From JACVRW01 sp963850205 (GTDB lineage Bacteria; Actinomycetota; Thermoleophilia; Solirubrobacterales; Thermoleophilaceae), in contig CAWKKJ010000017.1 of assembly GCA_963850205.1 (NCBI GenBank), forward strand, positions 372,001 through 436,000: a stretch of DNA of 64,000 nucleotides, read 5' to 3'. The position numbers and the translations under genes are program-made. The number at the start of each line of letters is the position of its first letter. Position 1 is the stretch's first letter. This document shows positions 23,784 to 33,215 of the stretch, piece after piece. Below the pieces are notes generated by a model. That model saw only the letters and a list, made by a program, of their open reading frames with translations, ran no database searches and was not told the origin of the DNA.

Positions 23784-25191
23784 GCTCCTTCACCTCGGCG
23801 AGCACGCCGCCCACCGACTCCTTGGCGTCGCCGAACAGCAGCGCGGTGTTCTCGTTGTAGAAGAGCGGGTTGTCGATGCCGGCGAAGCCGGTGTTCATCG
23901 AGCGCTTGAGCACGATCACCTGCGCCGCCTTGTCGACGTCGAGGATCGGCATGCCGTAGATGGGTGAGCCCTCGTTCTCGCGCGCCGCCGGGTTGGTCAC
24001 GTCGTTGGCGCCGATCACGAGCGCAACGTCGGTCTGCGGGAAGTCGGGGTTGATCTCGTCCATCTCCTTGAGGTGCTCGTAGGGCACGTCGGCCTCGGCC
24101 AGCAGCACGTTCATGTGCCCCGGCATCCGGCCGGCCACCGGGTGGATGGCGTAGTCGACCTGGACGCCGCGCTTCTCGAGCTCGTCGGCCAGCTCCCGCA
24201 CGGTGTGCTGGGCCTGGGCGACGGCCATGCCGTATCCGGGAGCCACCACCACCCTGGAGGCGTAGGCGAGCTGTATGGCCACGTCGGCGGCGTCGGTGGA
24301 GCGCACGGGACGCTCCTCGCCGTCTCCGTCGCCCCCCGATGCCACAACCACCCCGCCGAAGCCGCCGGCCACGATGTTCGGGATCGAGCGGTTCATGGCG
24401 TCGGCCATGAGCGCGGTGAGGATCGAGCCCGACGCGCCCACGAGCATCCCGGCCACTATCAGCGCGACGTTGTCCAGGGCGAGCCCGGCCGCGGCGGCCG
24501 ACAGCCCGGTGAAGGCGTTGAGCAGCGAGATCACCACCGGCATGTCGGCGCCGCCGATCGGCAGCACGAACATGTTGCCCAGGATCGCTGCCGCGATCAG
24601 GATCGCGATGAACAGCCCCTCGGACTCGGTGCCGGACGCGATGGCCACCGCGCAGCCGACGCAGACGGCCAGCAGGGCGATGTTCACGAGCTGCTGCCCC
24701 GGGACCTGGATCGGTCGCCCCGGGATCAGCTCCTGCAGCTTGCCGAAGGCGATGTTCGAGCCCCAGAAGGAGATCGAGCCGATGATGGCCGCGAGCAGGA
24801 TCGGGATCAGCGTCTCGAGCTCCGGGTTGCCGCCCGCGGCCAGGTCCTCGCGGTACTCGGCCCAGGCGATCAGCGCCACCGCCCCGCCGCCGACGCCGTT
24901 GAACAGCGCCACCATCTGCGGCATCGCGGTCATCTTCACCTGGCGGGCCGCGGGCACCCCCACCGCCGTGCCCACCACGAGGCCCAGGGCGATCAGCCCG
25001 TAGTCGCCCACCGATTCGATCAGCAGCGTGGCCACCACGGCTATGGCCATGCCCACCGCGGCCACGATGTTCCCGCGCCGCGCGGTGCGGGGATGGTTGA
25101 GCAGCCGCAGGCCGACGATGAAGCAGACGAAGGCGGCCAGGTAGAGGACGCGGATGAAGTCGGGGTCCTGCAGGAAGACGCCGGTGTACAT
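23779..25191 (-). CDS. pntB: NAD(P) transhydrogenase subunit beta
   Basis: 470 residues: a membrane part of about nine helices (1-265) followed by the NADP(H)-binding domain III (about 290-470). The latter includes the PGYGMAVAQAQHTV loop, HPVAGRMPGHMNVLLAEADVPYE and IGANDVTNPAARE. It couples hydride transfer between NADH and NADP+ to proton flow. The ATG shares one base with the stop of pntA2 (TGATG), so the operon pntA1-pntA2-pntB is tightly coupled. Confidence 0.95.
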   Translation of the reverse strand: MYTGVFLQDPDFIRVLYLAAFVCFIVGLRLLNHPRTARRGNIVAAVGMAIAVVATLLIESVGDYGLIALGLVVGTAVGVPAARQVKMTAMPQMVALFNGVGGGAVALIAWAEYREDLAAGGNPELETLIPILLAAIIGSISFWGSNIAFGKLQELIPGRPIQVPGQQLVNIALLAVCVGCAVAIASGTESEGLFIAILIAAAILGNMFVLPIGGADMPVVISLLNAFTGLSAAAAGLALDNVALIVAGMLVGASGSILTALMADAMNRSIPNIVAGGFGGVVVASGGDGDGEERPVRSTDAADVAIQLAYASRVVVAPGYGMAVAQAQHTVRELADELEKRGVQVDYAIHPVAGRMPGHMNVLLAEADVPYEHLKEMDEINPDFPQTDVALVIGANDVTNPAARENEGSPIYGMPILDVDKAAQVIVLKRSMNTGFAGIDNPLFYNENTALLFGDAKESVGGVLAEVKEL

Positions 25192-25526
25192 CAGGCAGCC
25201 TTCTCGAGCTCGGCGGGCTCCTCGCCGTCCTCGACCTGCTTCGGCGGCGGCTTCCTCTGCTTGAACATCCCCAGCATCCGGTCGGTCACCAGAAAGCCGC
25301 CGACCACGTTGATCGTGCCGAACACGATCGCGATCACCAGGAGCAGCTCGGTGACGAAGCCCTCCGCGGGCCCGATCAACAGGATCCCGCCCAGCAGCAC
25401 GATGCCGTGGATCGCGTTGGTGGCCGACATCAGCGGTGTGTGCAGCGTGTTGGGCACCTTCGAGATCACCTCGAAGCCCACGAAGGCGGCCAGGATGAGG
25501 ATGGTCAGCTCGGTCAGCAGATCCAT
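25191..25526 (-). CDS. pntA2: NAD(P) transhydrogenase alpha subunit, membrane part
   Basis: 111 residues, three hydrophobic helices (about 7-30, 39-56, 62-83) and a charged C-terminus. This is the split membrane domain of the alpha subunit found in actinobacteria and alphaproteobacteria (PntAB type). The start ATG 25524-25526 shares one base with the stop of pntA1 and its stop shares one base with the pntB start. Motif SKVPNTLHTPLMSATNAIHG is characteristic. Confidence 0.93.
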   Translation of the reverse strand: MDLLTELTILILAAFVGFEVISKVPNTLHTPLMSATNAIHGIVLLGGILLIGPAEGFVTELLLVIAIVFGTINVVGGFLVTDRMLGMFKQRKPPPKQVEDGEEPAELEKAA

Positions 25527-26650
25527 CAGGCCGCCACCTCCGCCGCCTTGCGAGCCCCCTCGTGGACGATCTCCCCGTCGCGGGTCACGCACGCGCCCGC
25601 GATCACCTCGTCGTCGAAGTTCAGCTGCAGCTCGCCCTCGGAGACCATCACCTCGAGCAGCGACTGGACGTTGCGGCCGTACAGCGAGGAGGCGTGCTCG
25701 GGCATCGTGGCCGGCAGGTTGACGGGGCCGACGATGGTCACGCCCTCGCGCACCACCGTCTCGCCGGCCTCGGTGAGCTCGCAGTTGCCGCCGGTCTCGG
25801 CGGCCAGGTCCACGATCACGGAGCCCGGCTTCATGTTGCGCACCGCCTGCTCGGTCACCAGCAGCGGCGCCCTGCGGCCGGGCACGGCGGCGGTGGAGAT
25901 CACGGCGTCCACCTTGCCGATCTCCACGGCCAGCAGGTCGCGCTGGCGAGCCTGCTCCTCGTCGGTCAGCGCGCGGGCGTAGCCGCCGGCGGCCTCCGCG
26001 TCCTCCAGGCCCATGTCCAGCTCCACGAAGCGCGCTCCCAGCGACTGGATCTGCTCCTTGACCGCCGAGCGCACGTCGAAGGCCAGCACCACCGCACCCA
26101 GCCGGCGGGCGGTGGCGATCGCCTGGAGGCCGGCCACCCCGGCGCCCAGCACCAGCACCGTGGCCGGCCGGACCGTGCCCGCGGCGGTGGTGAGCATCGG
26201 AAAGAAGCGGGGCAGCTCCTGGGCGGCGATCAGGGCGGCCCGGTACCCGCCCACCGTGGCCTGGGAGGAGAGGGCGTCCATCGACTGCGCCCGGGTGATG
26301 CGCGGGATGGCCTCCATCGCGAACGAGGTCACCCCCGCGCCGGCTAGGCCCCGGACGGTGTCGGCCGCCGTCAGCGGAGCCAGGAACCCGACCAGCACCT
26401 GGCCGCGGCTGAGCCGCCCGATCTCCTCGGCGGTGGGCGGTGCCACCTTGGCCACCACCTCGCCCCCGAAGCCGTCGCCCAGCGTGGCACCCGCCTCCTC
26501 GTAGTCGGCGTCGAAGTGGCCCGCCCCCTCGCCGGCGCCGGGCTCGACCACCACCTCCACGCCGGCCTTCGCCAGCCGGCGGGTGGCTTCCGGCGTCAGC
26601 GCCACGCGGCGCTCGCCGGCCAGGGATTCCTTGGGAACGGAGACCTTCAT
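25526..26650 (-). CDS. pntA1: NAD(P) transhydrogenase alpha subunit, NAD-binding part
   Basis: 374 residues from ATG 26648-26650. Domain I with N-terminal KVSVPKESLAGERRVALTPE, Rossmann motif VLVLGAGVAGLQAIATARRL at about 164-183 and the RSAVKEQIQSLGA segment. It binds NAD(H) and delivers hydride to domain III of pntB. The upstream end diverges from the DUF1254 gene. No operator is obvious in the roughly 110-bp gap. Confidence 0.94.
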   Translation of the reverse strand: MKVSVPKESLAGERRVALTPEATRRLAKAGVEVVVEPGAGEGAGHFDADYEEAGATLGDGFGGEVVAKVAPPTAEEIGRLSRGQVLVGFLAPLTAADTVRGLAGAGVTSFAMEAIPRITRAQSMDALSSQATVGGYRAALIAAQELPRFFPMLTTAAGTVRPATVLVLGAGVAGLQAIATARRLGAVVLAFDVRSAVKEQIQSLGARFVELDMGLEDAEAAGGYARALTDEEQARQRDLLAVEIGKVDAVISTAAVPGRRAPLLVTEQAVRNMKPGSVIVDLAAETGGNCELTEAGETVVREGVTIVGPVNLPATMPEHASSLYGRNVQSLLEVMVSEGELQLNFDDEVIAGACVTRDGEIVHEGARKAAEVAA

Positions 26651-26762
26651 GGGCGCACAGCCGGTCGGGGCGCGGCACTCTAACCGAGCGCGGGCGGGGG
26701 CGCGGAGGCTGCGGGACCCTGGCCCGGCGCGGCCGCAACGGGGCCTTCCTACACTGCCCGCC

Positions 26763-28235
26763 GTGCCTCGCGCCCTGCTTGCCGCCCTTATCGGTGCGCT
26801 TCTTCTGCCCGCAGCGGCTACGGCGAACGGGGTGGCGAGACCAAGCGTGCCCGCCTGTGCGCTGGGCACTAGCGCCGCCGATCTGAGGGGCTTCTACAGC
26901 CCGGCGCTCGCCCAGGCCGAGCGGCGCTTCGCCGCCCGCCACCCCGCTGCCCGACCGGCGGCCCGGCGCGCCTTCTCCGCCGGCGTAGCCGCGTGGATCT
27001 ACGGCCTGCCGCCCCTGAGCGTGCGCGAGACGACCAGGGGCTTTCCCGCGAATCAGATCATCAGCGTCGGTGCGCTCGTCGACCCGAGCGTTCAGCTGGT
27101 GGTGGCCCCGAACGTGGACACCGCCTACAGCTTCGGCCGGCTCGATCTCTCGGGCGGACCCGTCGTCATCGACGTGCCCGACACGGCCGGCCGCTATTAC
27201 GTGCTTCAGCTGCTCGATCTGTACTCCAACACGATCGACTACATCGGCCGGCGGACCACGGGCACCCGGCCCGGCTCCCATGTGATCGTCCCGCCCGGCT
27301 ACCGCGGGCCGCTGCCCGCGGGAGTTCCGCGTATCAAGAGCCCCACCGACACGGTCTGGGTGCTTGGGCGGACCCTGGCGCGAAGCCAGGCCGATCTCGC
27401 GGCGGTGGTGCCGCTGCTGCGGGGCTACACGATCACTCCGCTGGCCCGGTGGCCGGCGGGCGTCCGCCGGCCGTCCGTGGTGCTGCCCGGGTTTCCGGAG
27501 CTGCGCCGCCCCGTGATCCCATCCGGGTTTGCCTTCTATGACGCGCTCGGCGCGCTGCTCGCCGGCCAGCCGCCCCCCCGAGGCGACGCCTGCGCCCTGC
27601 GCACGTTCCGCCGCGCCGGCATCGGTCCCGACCTTACGCCCTCCAGCCAGGCCGAGGGTGCGGTTCGCGTCGCGCTCGCCGAGGCGCCGCTGGCCGGCGC
27701 CCGGCTGCTCTCGGGTGCGCTGCGCCGTGCCAACGCCTACAGCCGCCGCAGGAACAGCGGCTGGCTGAAGCCGGGCCCATACGTCGGGGACTACGGCCGC
27801 AACTACCTCGGCCGTGCGGTGGTCGCTCGCACCCTGCTCGGCGCCCTGACCGCCGAGGAGAACGTCTACCTCTACGGCTTCGACGACAGCCGAGGCAGGC
27901 CCCTTAGCGGCCGCCACCGCTACCGGGTGCGGTTTGCGCGCGGAAACCTGCCCCCGGTGGGGGCCTTCTGGTCGCTCACGATGTACAACCGCGACAGCTA
28001 CCTGTACGCCAACCCGATCGACCGCTACGCGATCGGCGACCGCACGCCGGGCCTGCGCCGCGCACCGGACGGATCGCTCACGCTGTATCTCCAGCGCCGC
28101 CCTCCATCCGGCGCCGCGCGGGCAAACTGGCTTCCGTCGCCGCGAGGCCGGTTCCGGGTGATCATGCGGCTGTACGAGCCGCGGCGCTCGGTTCTCGAGG
28201 GCTCCTGGCGCCCGCCTCCGCTAAGCCGTCTTTAA
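26763..28235 (+). CDS. Secreted DUF1254/DUF1214 protein
   Basis: 490 residues from GTG 26763 with a signal peptide (about 1-23). The central part has DUF1254 features (PNVDTAYSFGRLDLSGGPVV, DTAGRYYVLQLLDLYSNTID), and the C-terminus has DUF1214 features (PVGAFWSLTMYNRDSYLYAN, RYAIGDRTPGL, GSLTLYLQRR). These two domains often occur together in exported proteins of unknown activity. The gene follows pntA1 divergently and precedes korA by about 40 bp with no shared operon signal. Confidence 0.85.
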   Translation: MPRALLAALIGALLLPAAATANGVARPSVPACALGTSAADLRGFYSPALAQAERRFAARHPAARPAARRAFSAGVAAWIYGLPPLSVRETTRGFPANQIISVGALVDPSVQLVVAPNVDTAYSFGRLDLSGGPVVIDVPDTAGRYYVLQLLDLYSNTIDYIGRRTTGTRPGSHVIVPPGYRGPLPAGVPRIKSPTDTVWVLGRTLARSQADLAAVVPLLRGYTITPLARWPAGVRRPSVVLPGFPELRRPVIPSGFAFYDALGALLAGQPPPRGDACALRTFRRAGIGPDLTPSSQAEGAVRVALAEAPLAGARLLSGALRRANAYSRRRNSGWLKPGPYVGDYGRNYLGRAVVARTLLGALTAEENVYLYGFDDSRGRPLSGRHRYRVRFARGNLPPVGAFWSLTMYNRDSYLYANPIDRYAIGDRTPGLRRAPDGSLTLYLQRRPPSGAARANWLPSPRGRFRVIMRLYEPRRSVLEGSWRPPPLSRL

Positions 28236-28273
28236 CGACGCCTGCCCTGGGTACACTCGAACAGCCGTACCTA

Positions 28274-30106
28274 ATGGAGCCCAAGACCCTCGAGAAGCTC
28301 GATCGCGTAGTTGTCCGTTTTGCGGGGGATTCGGGCGATGGGATGCAGCTCACCGGCAGTCGCTTCACCGACGCCACCGCGGTGGTCGGGAACGACCTCG
28401 CCACCCTCCCCGACTTCCCCGCGGAGATCCGCGCGCCCGCCGGCACGCCGCACGGCGTCTCGGCGTTCCAGATCCATTTCGCCTCCCGCGACATCCTCAC
28501 CCCGGGCGACAGCCCCAACGTGCTGGTGGCGATGAACCCGGCCGCGCTGATCACCCAGGTCGGCTCCCTGGAGAAGGGCGGCACGGTGATCGTCAACCAG
28601 GACGGCTTCACCGACCCGAACCTGCGCAAGGCCGGCTACTCCTCGGACCCGCTCGAGGACGGCTCGCTGGACGACTACCAGCTCTTCCGGGTCCCGATGA
28701 CCTCGATGACCGTCCGCGCCACCGAGGAGATCGAGGGGATCAGCGCCCGCGACGCGGCCCGCTGCAAGAACCTCTTCGCCCTCGGCCTGGTCTCGTGGAT
28801 GTACGGACGCCCCACGCGGCCCAGCGTCGACTGGGTGGAGAAGAAGTTCGCCGACCAGCCGCACCTGCGCGACGCCAACCTCGCGGCCTTCCGGGCGGGC
28901 TACAACTTCGGCGAGACGGCCGAGCTGATCGCCGTGCACTACGAGGTGGACGCGGCGCCGGCGCCTCCGGGCACCTACCGCAACATCAACGGGGCCCAGG
29001 CGCTCGCCTTCGGCCTGATCGCGGCCAGCGTGCAGTCGGGGCTCCAGCTCTTCTACGCCAGCTACCCGATCACGCCGGCCTCCGAGCTCCTGCACGCGCT
29101 CTCCCGCCACCGCAAGGTCGGGGTGCGCACGGTGCAGGCCGAGGACGAGATCGCGGCGGTGAACATGGCTCTGGGCGCCTCGTTCGCCGGCCACCTCGGC
29201 GTGACCGCCACCAGCGGCCCCGGCATGGATCTCAAGGCCGAGACCATCGGGCTGGCCGTGGCCCTCGAGCTGCCCCTGGTGGTGATCGACGTCCAGCGCG
29301 CCGGCCCCTCCACTGGCATGCCCACCAAGACCGAGGCCGCCGACCTGATGATGGCCCTCTACGGGCGCCACGGCGAGTCGCCGCTGCCGGTGATCGCGGC
29401 CTGCACCCCGTCGAACTGCTTCGACTCCGCGATCGAGGCGGCGCGCATCGCGGTCACCCACCGCACGCCGGTCATCCTGCTCTCCGACACGTTCCTGGCC
29501 AACTCCTCGGAGCCCTGGAGGCTCCCCGATGTGGGGGCGCTGCCCGCGATCGACCCCGACTTCGCCACCGACCCATCGGGCTTCTTCCCCTACGCGCGCG
29601 ACGAGAAGCTGGCCCGGCCCTGGGCCGTGCCCGGCACGCCGGGGCTGCGCCACCGCATCGGCGGGCTGGAGAAGGAGGACGTGACCGGGGACATCTCCTA
29701 CGACGCGGACAACCACGAGCACATGACCCGGCTGCGGGCCGAGCGCGTCCAGCGCGTGCAGGTCCCCGACCTCCAGGTCGACGACCCGGACGGGGACGCC
29801 ACGCTGCTGGTGCTCGGCTGGGGCTCGACCTACGGCGCCATCCAGGGCGCCGCCCGGAGAGTGCGCCGAGAGCTCGACCAGAAGGTGGCCACCGCACACC
29901 TCCGCCATCTCAACCCGCTGCCGGACAACGTCGAGTCGGTGCTGCGGTCCTACGAGCGGGTGCTCGTGCCGGAGATGAACATGGGCCAGCTCGTCAAGAT
30001 CCTGCGCGCCGAGTTCCTGGTGGACGTCGAGAGCTACACCAAGGTCGACGGCCTGCCGATCTTCACCCGGGACATGATGGACGCGATCACGGAGCGCACC
30101 CGATGA
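28274..30106 (+). CDS. korA: 2-oxoacid:ferredoxin oxidoreductase alpha subunit (KorA-like)
   Basis: 610 residues, with the fused gamma-alpha layout. The N-terminal gamma domain (about 1-190) contains RFAGDSGDGMQLTGSRF and the alpha domain contains YASYPITPASELLHALS and TSGPGMDLKAETIGLAV. It forms a two-subunit enzyme with KorB that oxidises 2-oxoglutarate or another 2-oxoacid to acyl-CoA and reduces ferredoxin. Its stop overlaps the korB start (ATGA). The 2-oxoglutarate preference is from the subfamily form, not tested. Confidence 0.93.
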   Translation: MEPKTLEKLDRVVVRFAGDSGDGMQLTGSRFTDATAVVGNDLATLPDFPAEIRAPAGTPHGVSAFQIHFASRDILTPGDSPNVLVAMNPAALITQVGSLEKGGTVIVNQDGFTDPNLRKAGYSSDPLEDGSLDDYQLFRVPMTSMTVRATEEIEGISARDAARCKNLFALGLVSWMYGRPTRPSVDWVEKKFADQPHLRDANLAAFRAGYNFGETAELIAVHYEVDAAPAPPGTYRNINGAQALAFGLIAASVQSGLQLFYASYPITPASELLHALSRHRKVGVRTVQAEDEIAAVNMALGASFAGHLGVTATSGPGMDLKAETIGLAVALELPLVVIDVQRAGPSTGMPTKTEAADLMMALYGRHGESPLPVIAACTPSNCFDSAIEAARIAVTHRTPVILLSDTFLANSSEPWRLPDVGALPAIDPDFATDPSGFFPYARDEKLARPWAVPGTPGLRHRIGGLEKEDVTGDISYDADNHEHMTRLRAERVQRVQVPDLQVDDPDGDATLLVLGWGSTYGAIQGAARRVRRELDQKVATAHLRHLNPLPDNVESVLRSYERVLVPEMNMGQLVKILRAEFLVDVESYTKVDGLPIFTRDMMDAITERTR

Positions 30107-31146
30107 GCGGGAACGGCGGCACGAGCAACGGCGGCGACGTTCTCAAGCTGACCAAGGCCGATTTCTCCTCCGATCAGGAGACCCGCTGGTGCCCCGGCTG
30201 CGGCGACTACGCCGTGCTGGCCTCGGTGCAGTCCTTCATGCCCGAGCTGGGGATCCCGCCGGACCGCATCGTGTTCGTCACCGGCATCGGCTGTGCCGGC
30301 CGCTTCGTCTACTACATGGACACCTACGGGATGCACGGCATCCACGGCCGCGCCCCGGCGCTGGCCACCGGGGTGGCCACCTCGCGGCCCGACCTGTCGG
30401 TGTGGGTGGTCACCGGCGACGGTGACGCGCTGTCGATCGGCGGCAACCACCTGATCCACTCGCTGCGGCGCAACGTGCCCGTGAAGATCCTGCTCTTCAA
30501 CAACCAGATCTACGGCCTCACGAAGGGGCAGTACTCGCCGACCAGCGAGGAGGGCAAGGTCACGAAGTCCACGCCCTTCGGGTCCCAGGACCACCCCTTC
30601 AACCCCGTGTCGCTGGCGCTCGGCGCCGAGGCCACCTTCGTCGCCCGGACGGTCGATACCGACAAGGCGCACCTGAACGCCACGCTGCGGGCCGCGGCCG
30701 CCCACGAGGGGGCGGCGTTCGTCGAGATCTACCAGAACTGCAACGTGTTCAACGACGGCGCCTTCGACGCCGTGCGGGCCAAGGGCCGGCGTGAGCTCAA
30801 CCAGATCCGCCTGGAGCAGGGCCAGCCCGTGCGCTTCGGCGCGGAGGGCGAGCGCGGGGTCGCCCGCGGGTCGGGCGGCCGGCTCGAGCTGGTCGACGTC
30901 GCCGAGGTGGGCGAGAACGCCCTGCTCGTCCACGACGCGAGCCGCGAGGAGCCCAGCCTGGCCTTCGAGCTCGCCCACCTGGCCGCGCGGCCCACCGGAC
31001 CCACGCCCATCGGGGTCTTCCGAAGCGTCGTGCGGCCCGTCTACGGGCACGACCTGGCGCTCGAGCTGGAGGAGGCGTCGGCGAAGGCGGGACCGGACGA
31101 GCTCGAGGGGCTGCTGCACGCCGGCGAGACCTGGACCGTCTCCTAG
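30103..31146 (+). CDS. korB: 2-oxoacid:ferredoxin oxidoreductase beta subunit (KorB-like)
   Basis: 347 residues. Cluster-ligating cysteines are in RWCPGCGDY (C30, C33), with others at GIGCAGR and QNCNVFND. The thiamine diphosphate motif is TGDGDALSIGGNHLIHSLRRN (GDG start near residue 106). It completes the KorAB pair and translation is coupled by a 4-bp overlap. It converges with the GNAT gene; a weak GGGG/CCCC hairpin follows the stop. Confidence 0.94.
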   Translation: MSGNGGTSNGGDVLKLTKADFSSDQETRWCPGCGDYAVLASVQSFMPELGIPPDRIVFVTGIGCAGRFVYYMDTYGMHGIHGRAPALATGVATSRPDLSVWVVTGDGDALSIGGNHLIHSLRRNVPVKILLFNNQIYGLTKGQYSPTSEEGKVTKSTPFGSQDHPFNPVSLALGAEATFVARTVDTDKAHLNATLRAAAAHEGAAFVEIYQNCNVFNDGAFDAVRAKGRRELNQIRLEQGQPVRFGAEGERGVARGSGGRLELVDVAEVGENALLVHDASREEPSLAFELAHLAARPTGPTPIGVFRSVVRPVYGHDLALELEEASAKAGPDELEGLLHAGETWTVS

Positions 31147-31180
31147 CGGGGTTTCCGCCCCTCGCGCGCCGGGGGTCGCG

Positions 31181-31690
31181 TCAGGCCACGAGGTCGAGCA
31201 CGACCTCGTCCACGCCCGCGCCGGTGCTGCGTTGCTCGAGGTGCTCGGTGAGCTTGGTCATCAGCCGGTGGGCGGGGACGTTGTCGCTGGCCATCGTGGC
31301 CGTGAAGCGGCGGATGCCTGAGCGCCGGGCGACGGCCGCCAGGTCCTCGGCCAGCATCGAGCCCAGGCCGCGGCGATGCCAGTCGTCGGCCACCACGATG
31401 GCCACCTCGGCGGCCTGGGGATCGTCGGCCAGCCGAACAAAACGGGCGACGCCGATCAGCCGGCGCACCGGATGGCCCGGGTACTCGGCCACCAGCGCCA
31501 CGTGGCTCGCGCCGTCGACCTCGGTCAGGTAGCGGAGCTCGGCGCGGCTGAAGCTGGCCTTGGGGGAGAGAAACCGCCGCTGCACGCTTTCCCTCGACAG
31601 ATGCCGCAATCCTGTCTCAAGCATGCGCTTGTCGTCCGCCCGGATCGGGCGGATGAGGACCGGGGCTCCATCGGGGAGGTGCTTCACCAC
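31181..31690 (-). CDS. GNAT-family N-acetyltransferase
   Basis: 169 residues with an acetyl-CoA fold: IRPIRADDKRMLETGL at about 13-28, AEVAIVVADDWHRRGLGSML at about 93-112 (the R/Q-x-x-G-x-A/S pyrophosphate loop as RRGLGS). It may acetylate a protein lysine or a small amine. It starts (GTGGTG) 4 bp after the aldolase/DUF1152 stop, so it is the last gene of the tetR-mtnA operon. It lacks the cyclic-nucleotide domain seen in some actinobacterial protein acetyltransferases. Confidence 0.85.
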   Translation of the reverse strand: MVKHLPDGAPVLIRPIRADDKRMLETGLRHLSRESVQRRFLSPKASFSRAELRYLTEVDGASHVALVAEYPGHPVRRLIGVARFVRLADDPQAAEVAIVVADDWHRRGLGSMLAEDLAAVARRSGIRRFTATMASDNVPAHRLMTKLTEHLEQRSTGAGVDEVVLDLVA

Positions 31691-31694
31691 CTAC

Positions 31695-33215
31695 TCAGGG
31701 TTGCGCGCCGCCGGCCGGGCTTGTGTGCGCGTGGTCACGCTCGTAGTCCAGCTCGGTCCGCACCCCGAGCGCGTGCAGGGCGTCGTTCGCCGACTCCAGA
31801 TCGGGTGCGGCGCGCACCGCCGCGGCCAGGCGGGCGGTGGTCTTCACGGCCACGCTCGGATCGAAGAACCAGGTGTTGGCCGCCTCGGGGGTCAGCTGCA
31901 CCGTCCGCCGACCCGCCCGGATGGTCTTGGACCCCAGCTCGCCGCGGTAGGCCCGCAGCGCCATCGCGCTCGCCTCCGTCGGCACCGCGCGCACCGCCTC
32001 GTCCAGGCGCCCGGCCACGGCCGGCGTCATTCGGCCGGGCGGTGGCACGGCCCGGCCGCCGGCGGCGGCGACCTCGTCCAGCCGCTGGAACACCTCGGCC
32101 GGTGTCAGCTCGCCGTCGCAGCCCACGCCGAAGATGCCGCCCAGCACGGGAGGACCGCCCTCCTCCTGGAGCCGCACCGCCGCGGCGAGCAGCAGGGCGT
32201 CGCAGAGGGGGCTGGCCAGGCCGGGCTCCTCGCCGCGAGCCAGCGCGTCTCCACCGACGTCGATGAAGAGCGCCAGGTCGCAGTCCAGCCGGCGCATGGC
32301 CTCCCGCAGTCCGGCTGCAATCCGGGCAGCGCCGCCGTTGGGGTCGACCAGCACGACCTCCTCGCCCAGCAGCCCGGCCATGTGAGACTCCGCGAAGCGC
32401 ACCCCGCTGCCGCGCACGCGGGTGTCGGCGGAGGCGGCCAGCACGCCCGGCGCGAGCGGGCGGGCGCCCTCGATCTCGTGTTCGGCCCGCGGGCCGGGCT
32501 GTGGATCGATGGGCCGCCGCTCCCAGGTCACGCCTCCCAGCACAGGGAGGGCGCCGTGCACGATCCGGCACAGCTCCGCCGTCGCCAGCGCGCCCACCAC
32601 GTCGCCCCCACCGCCTATGCCGACCACCAGCGGGCGTTCGGCGCCGGCCAGGTGGGCTTGGGCGTCGAGGCCGCGGGCGAGCCACGCGCTGCGCGCCTCC
32701 CGCTCGAGCAGCGCGCACAGCTCGAGCGCGCTCGCGGGTGTGTGATCGATGGCCAGCACGCCGTGGCCCTCGAGCAGGGCGGCGGCCCGGTTGCCGAGCG
32801 CGGCCACGGCGGCCTCGGCGATGGCGTCCGATCCCGCGGGCGCCCGACGGGCCACCGCGACGGGGCCGCCGGCCGCCACCTCGAGCGTCGGGGTTCGCAG
32901 CGGCTCCCGGGTGGTGCTCCAGGCCGTGGCGTGTCCGCTGTGGCTGTGGACGATCGCGCCCGCGTCGCGGCGGGCTCCGTAGACGGCCACGTGCACCCGG
33001 CGCTCGCTGGACGGCTCCCGGTCGCCGGCGACGCGATTGCCGGCGAGATCGAGGGTGACGACGTCCGCTTCGGCCAGCTCCTCGTAGCGCAGCGCGCTCG
33101 GGGTGATGTGGATGCGATCGCCGTCGCGGACGCTCACGTTGCCGTTCGTGCCGGCCACCAGACCGAGCCGCCACATCTCGCGCGCGACGGCGACGACCTC
33201 AGCGCGGCCGGACAC
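31695..33215 (-). CDS. Class II aldolase-DUF1152 fusion protein
   Basis: 506 residues in two parts. Residues 1-190 are a class II (zinc) aldolase: GTNGNVSVR at 22-30, acid Glu71, metal-binding HSH (H90, H92) and H151 in EGHGVLA. Residues 195-410 match DUF1152: PLVVGIGGGGDVVGAL, GGVTWERRPIDP, IDVGGDALARGEE, SPLCDALLLAA and GVGCDGELTP. The C-terminal 95 residues are helical. It overlaps mtnA by 17 bp. The aldolase part could cleave methylthioribulose or deoxypentulose 1-phosphate (Ald2/MtnB-like). The DUF1152 role is unknown. Confidence 0.85.
   Translation of the reverse strand: MSGRAEVVAVAREMWRLGLVAGTNGNVSVRDGDRIHITPSALRYEELAEADVVTLDLAGNRVAGDREPSSERRVHVAVYGARRDAGAIVHSHSGHATAWSTTREPLRTPTLEVAAGGPVAVARRAPAGSDAIAEAAVAALGNRAAALLEGHGVLAIDHTPASALELCALLEREARSAWLARGLDAQAHLAGAERPLVVGIGGGGDVVGALATAELCRIVHGALPVLGGVTWERRPIDPQPGPRAEHEIEGARPLAPGVLAASADTRVRGSGVRFAESHMAGLLGEEVVLVDPNGGAARIAAGLREAMRRLDCDLALFIDVGGDALARGEEPGLASPLCDALLLAAAVRLQEEGGPPVLGGIFGVGCDGELTPAEVFQRLDEVAAAGGRAVPPPGRMTPAVAGRLDEAVRAVPTEASAMALRAYRGELGSKTIRAGRRTVQLTPEAANTWFFDPSVAVKTTARLAAAVRAAPDLESANDALHALGVRTELDYERDHAHTSPAGGAQP

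Noticed and set aside
25191..27917. A 908-residue minus-strand frame spanning the pnt region and the DUF1254 gene
   Set aside because: Only its last part is real (pntA2); the rest is out of frame with pntA1 and antisense to the next gene.
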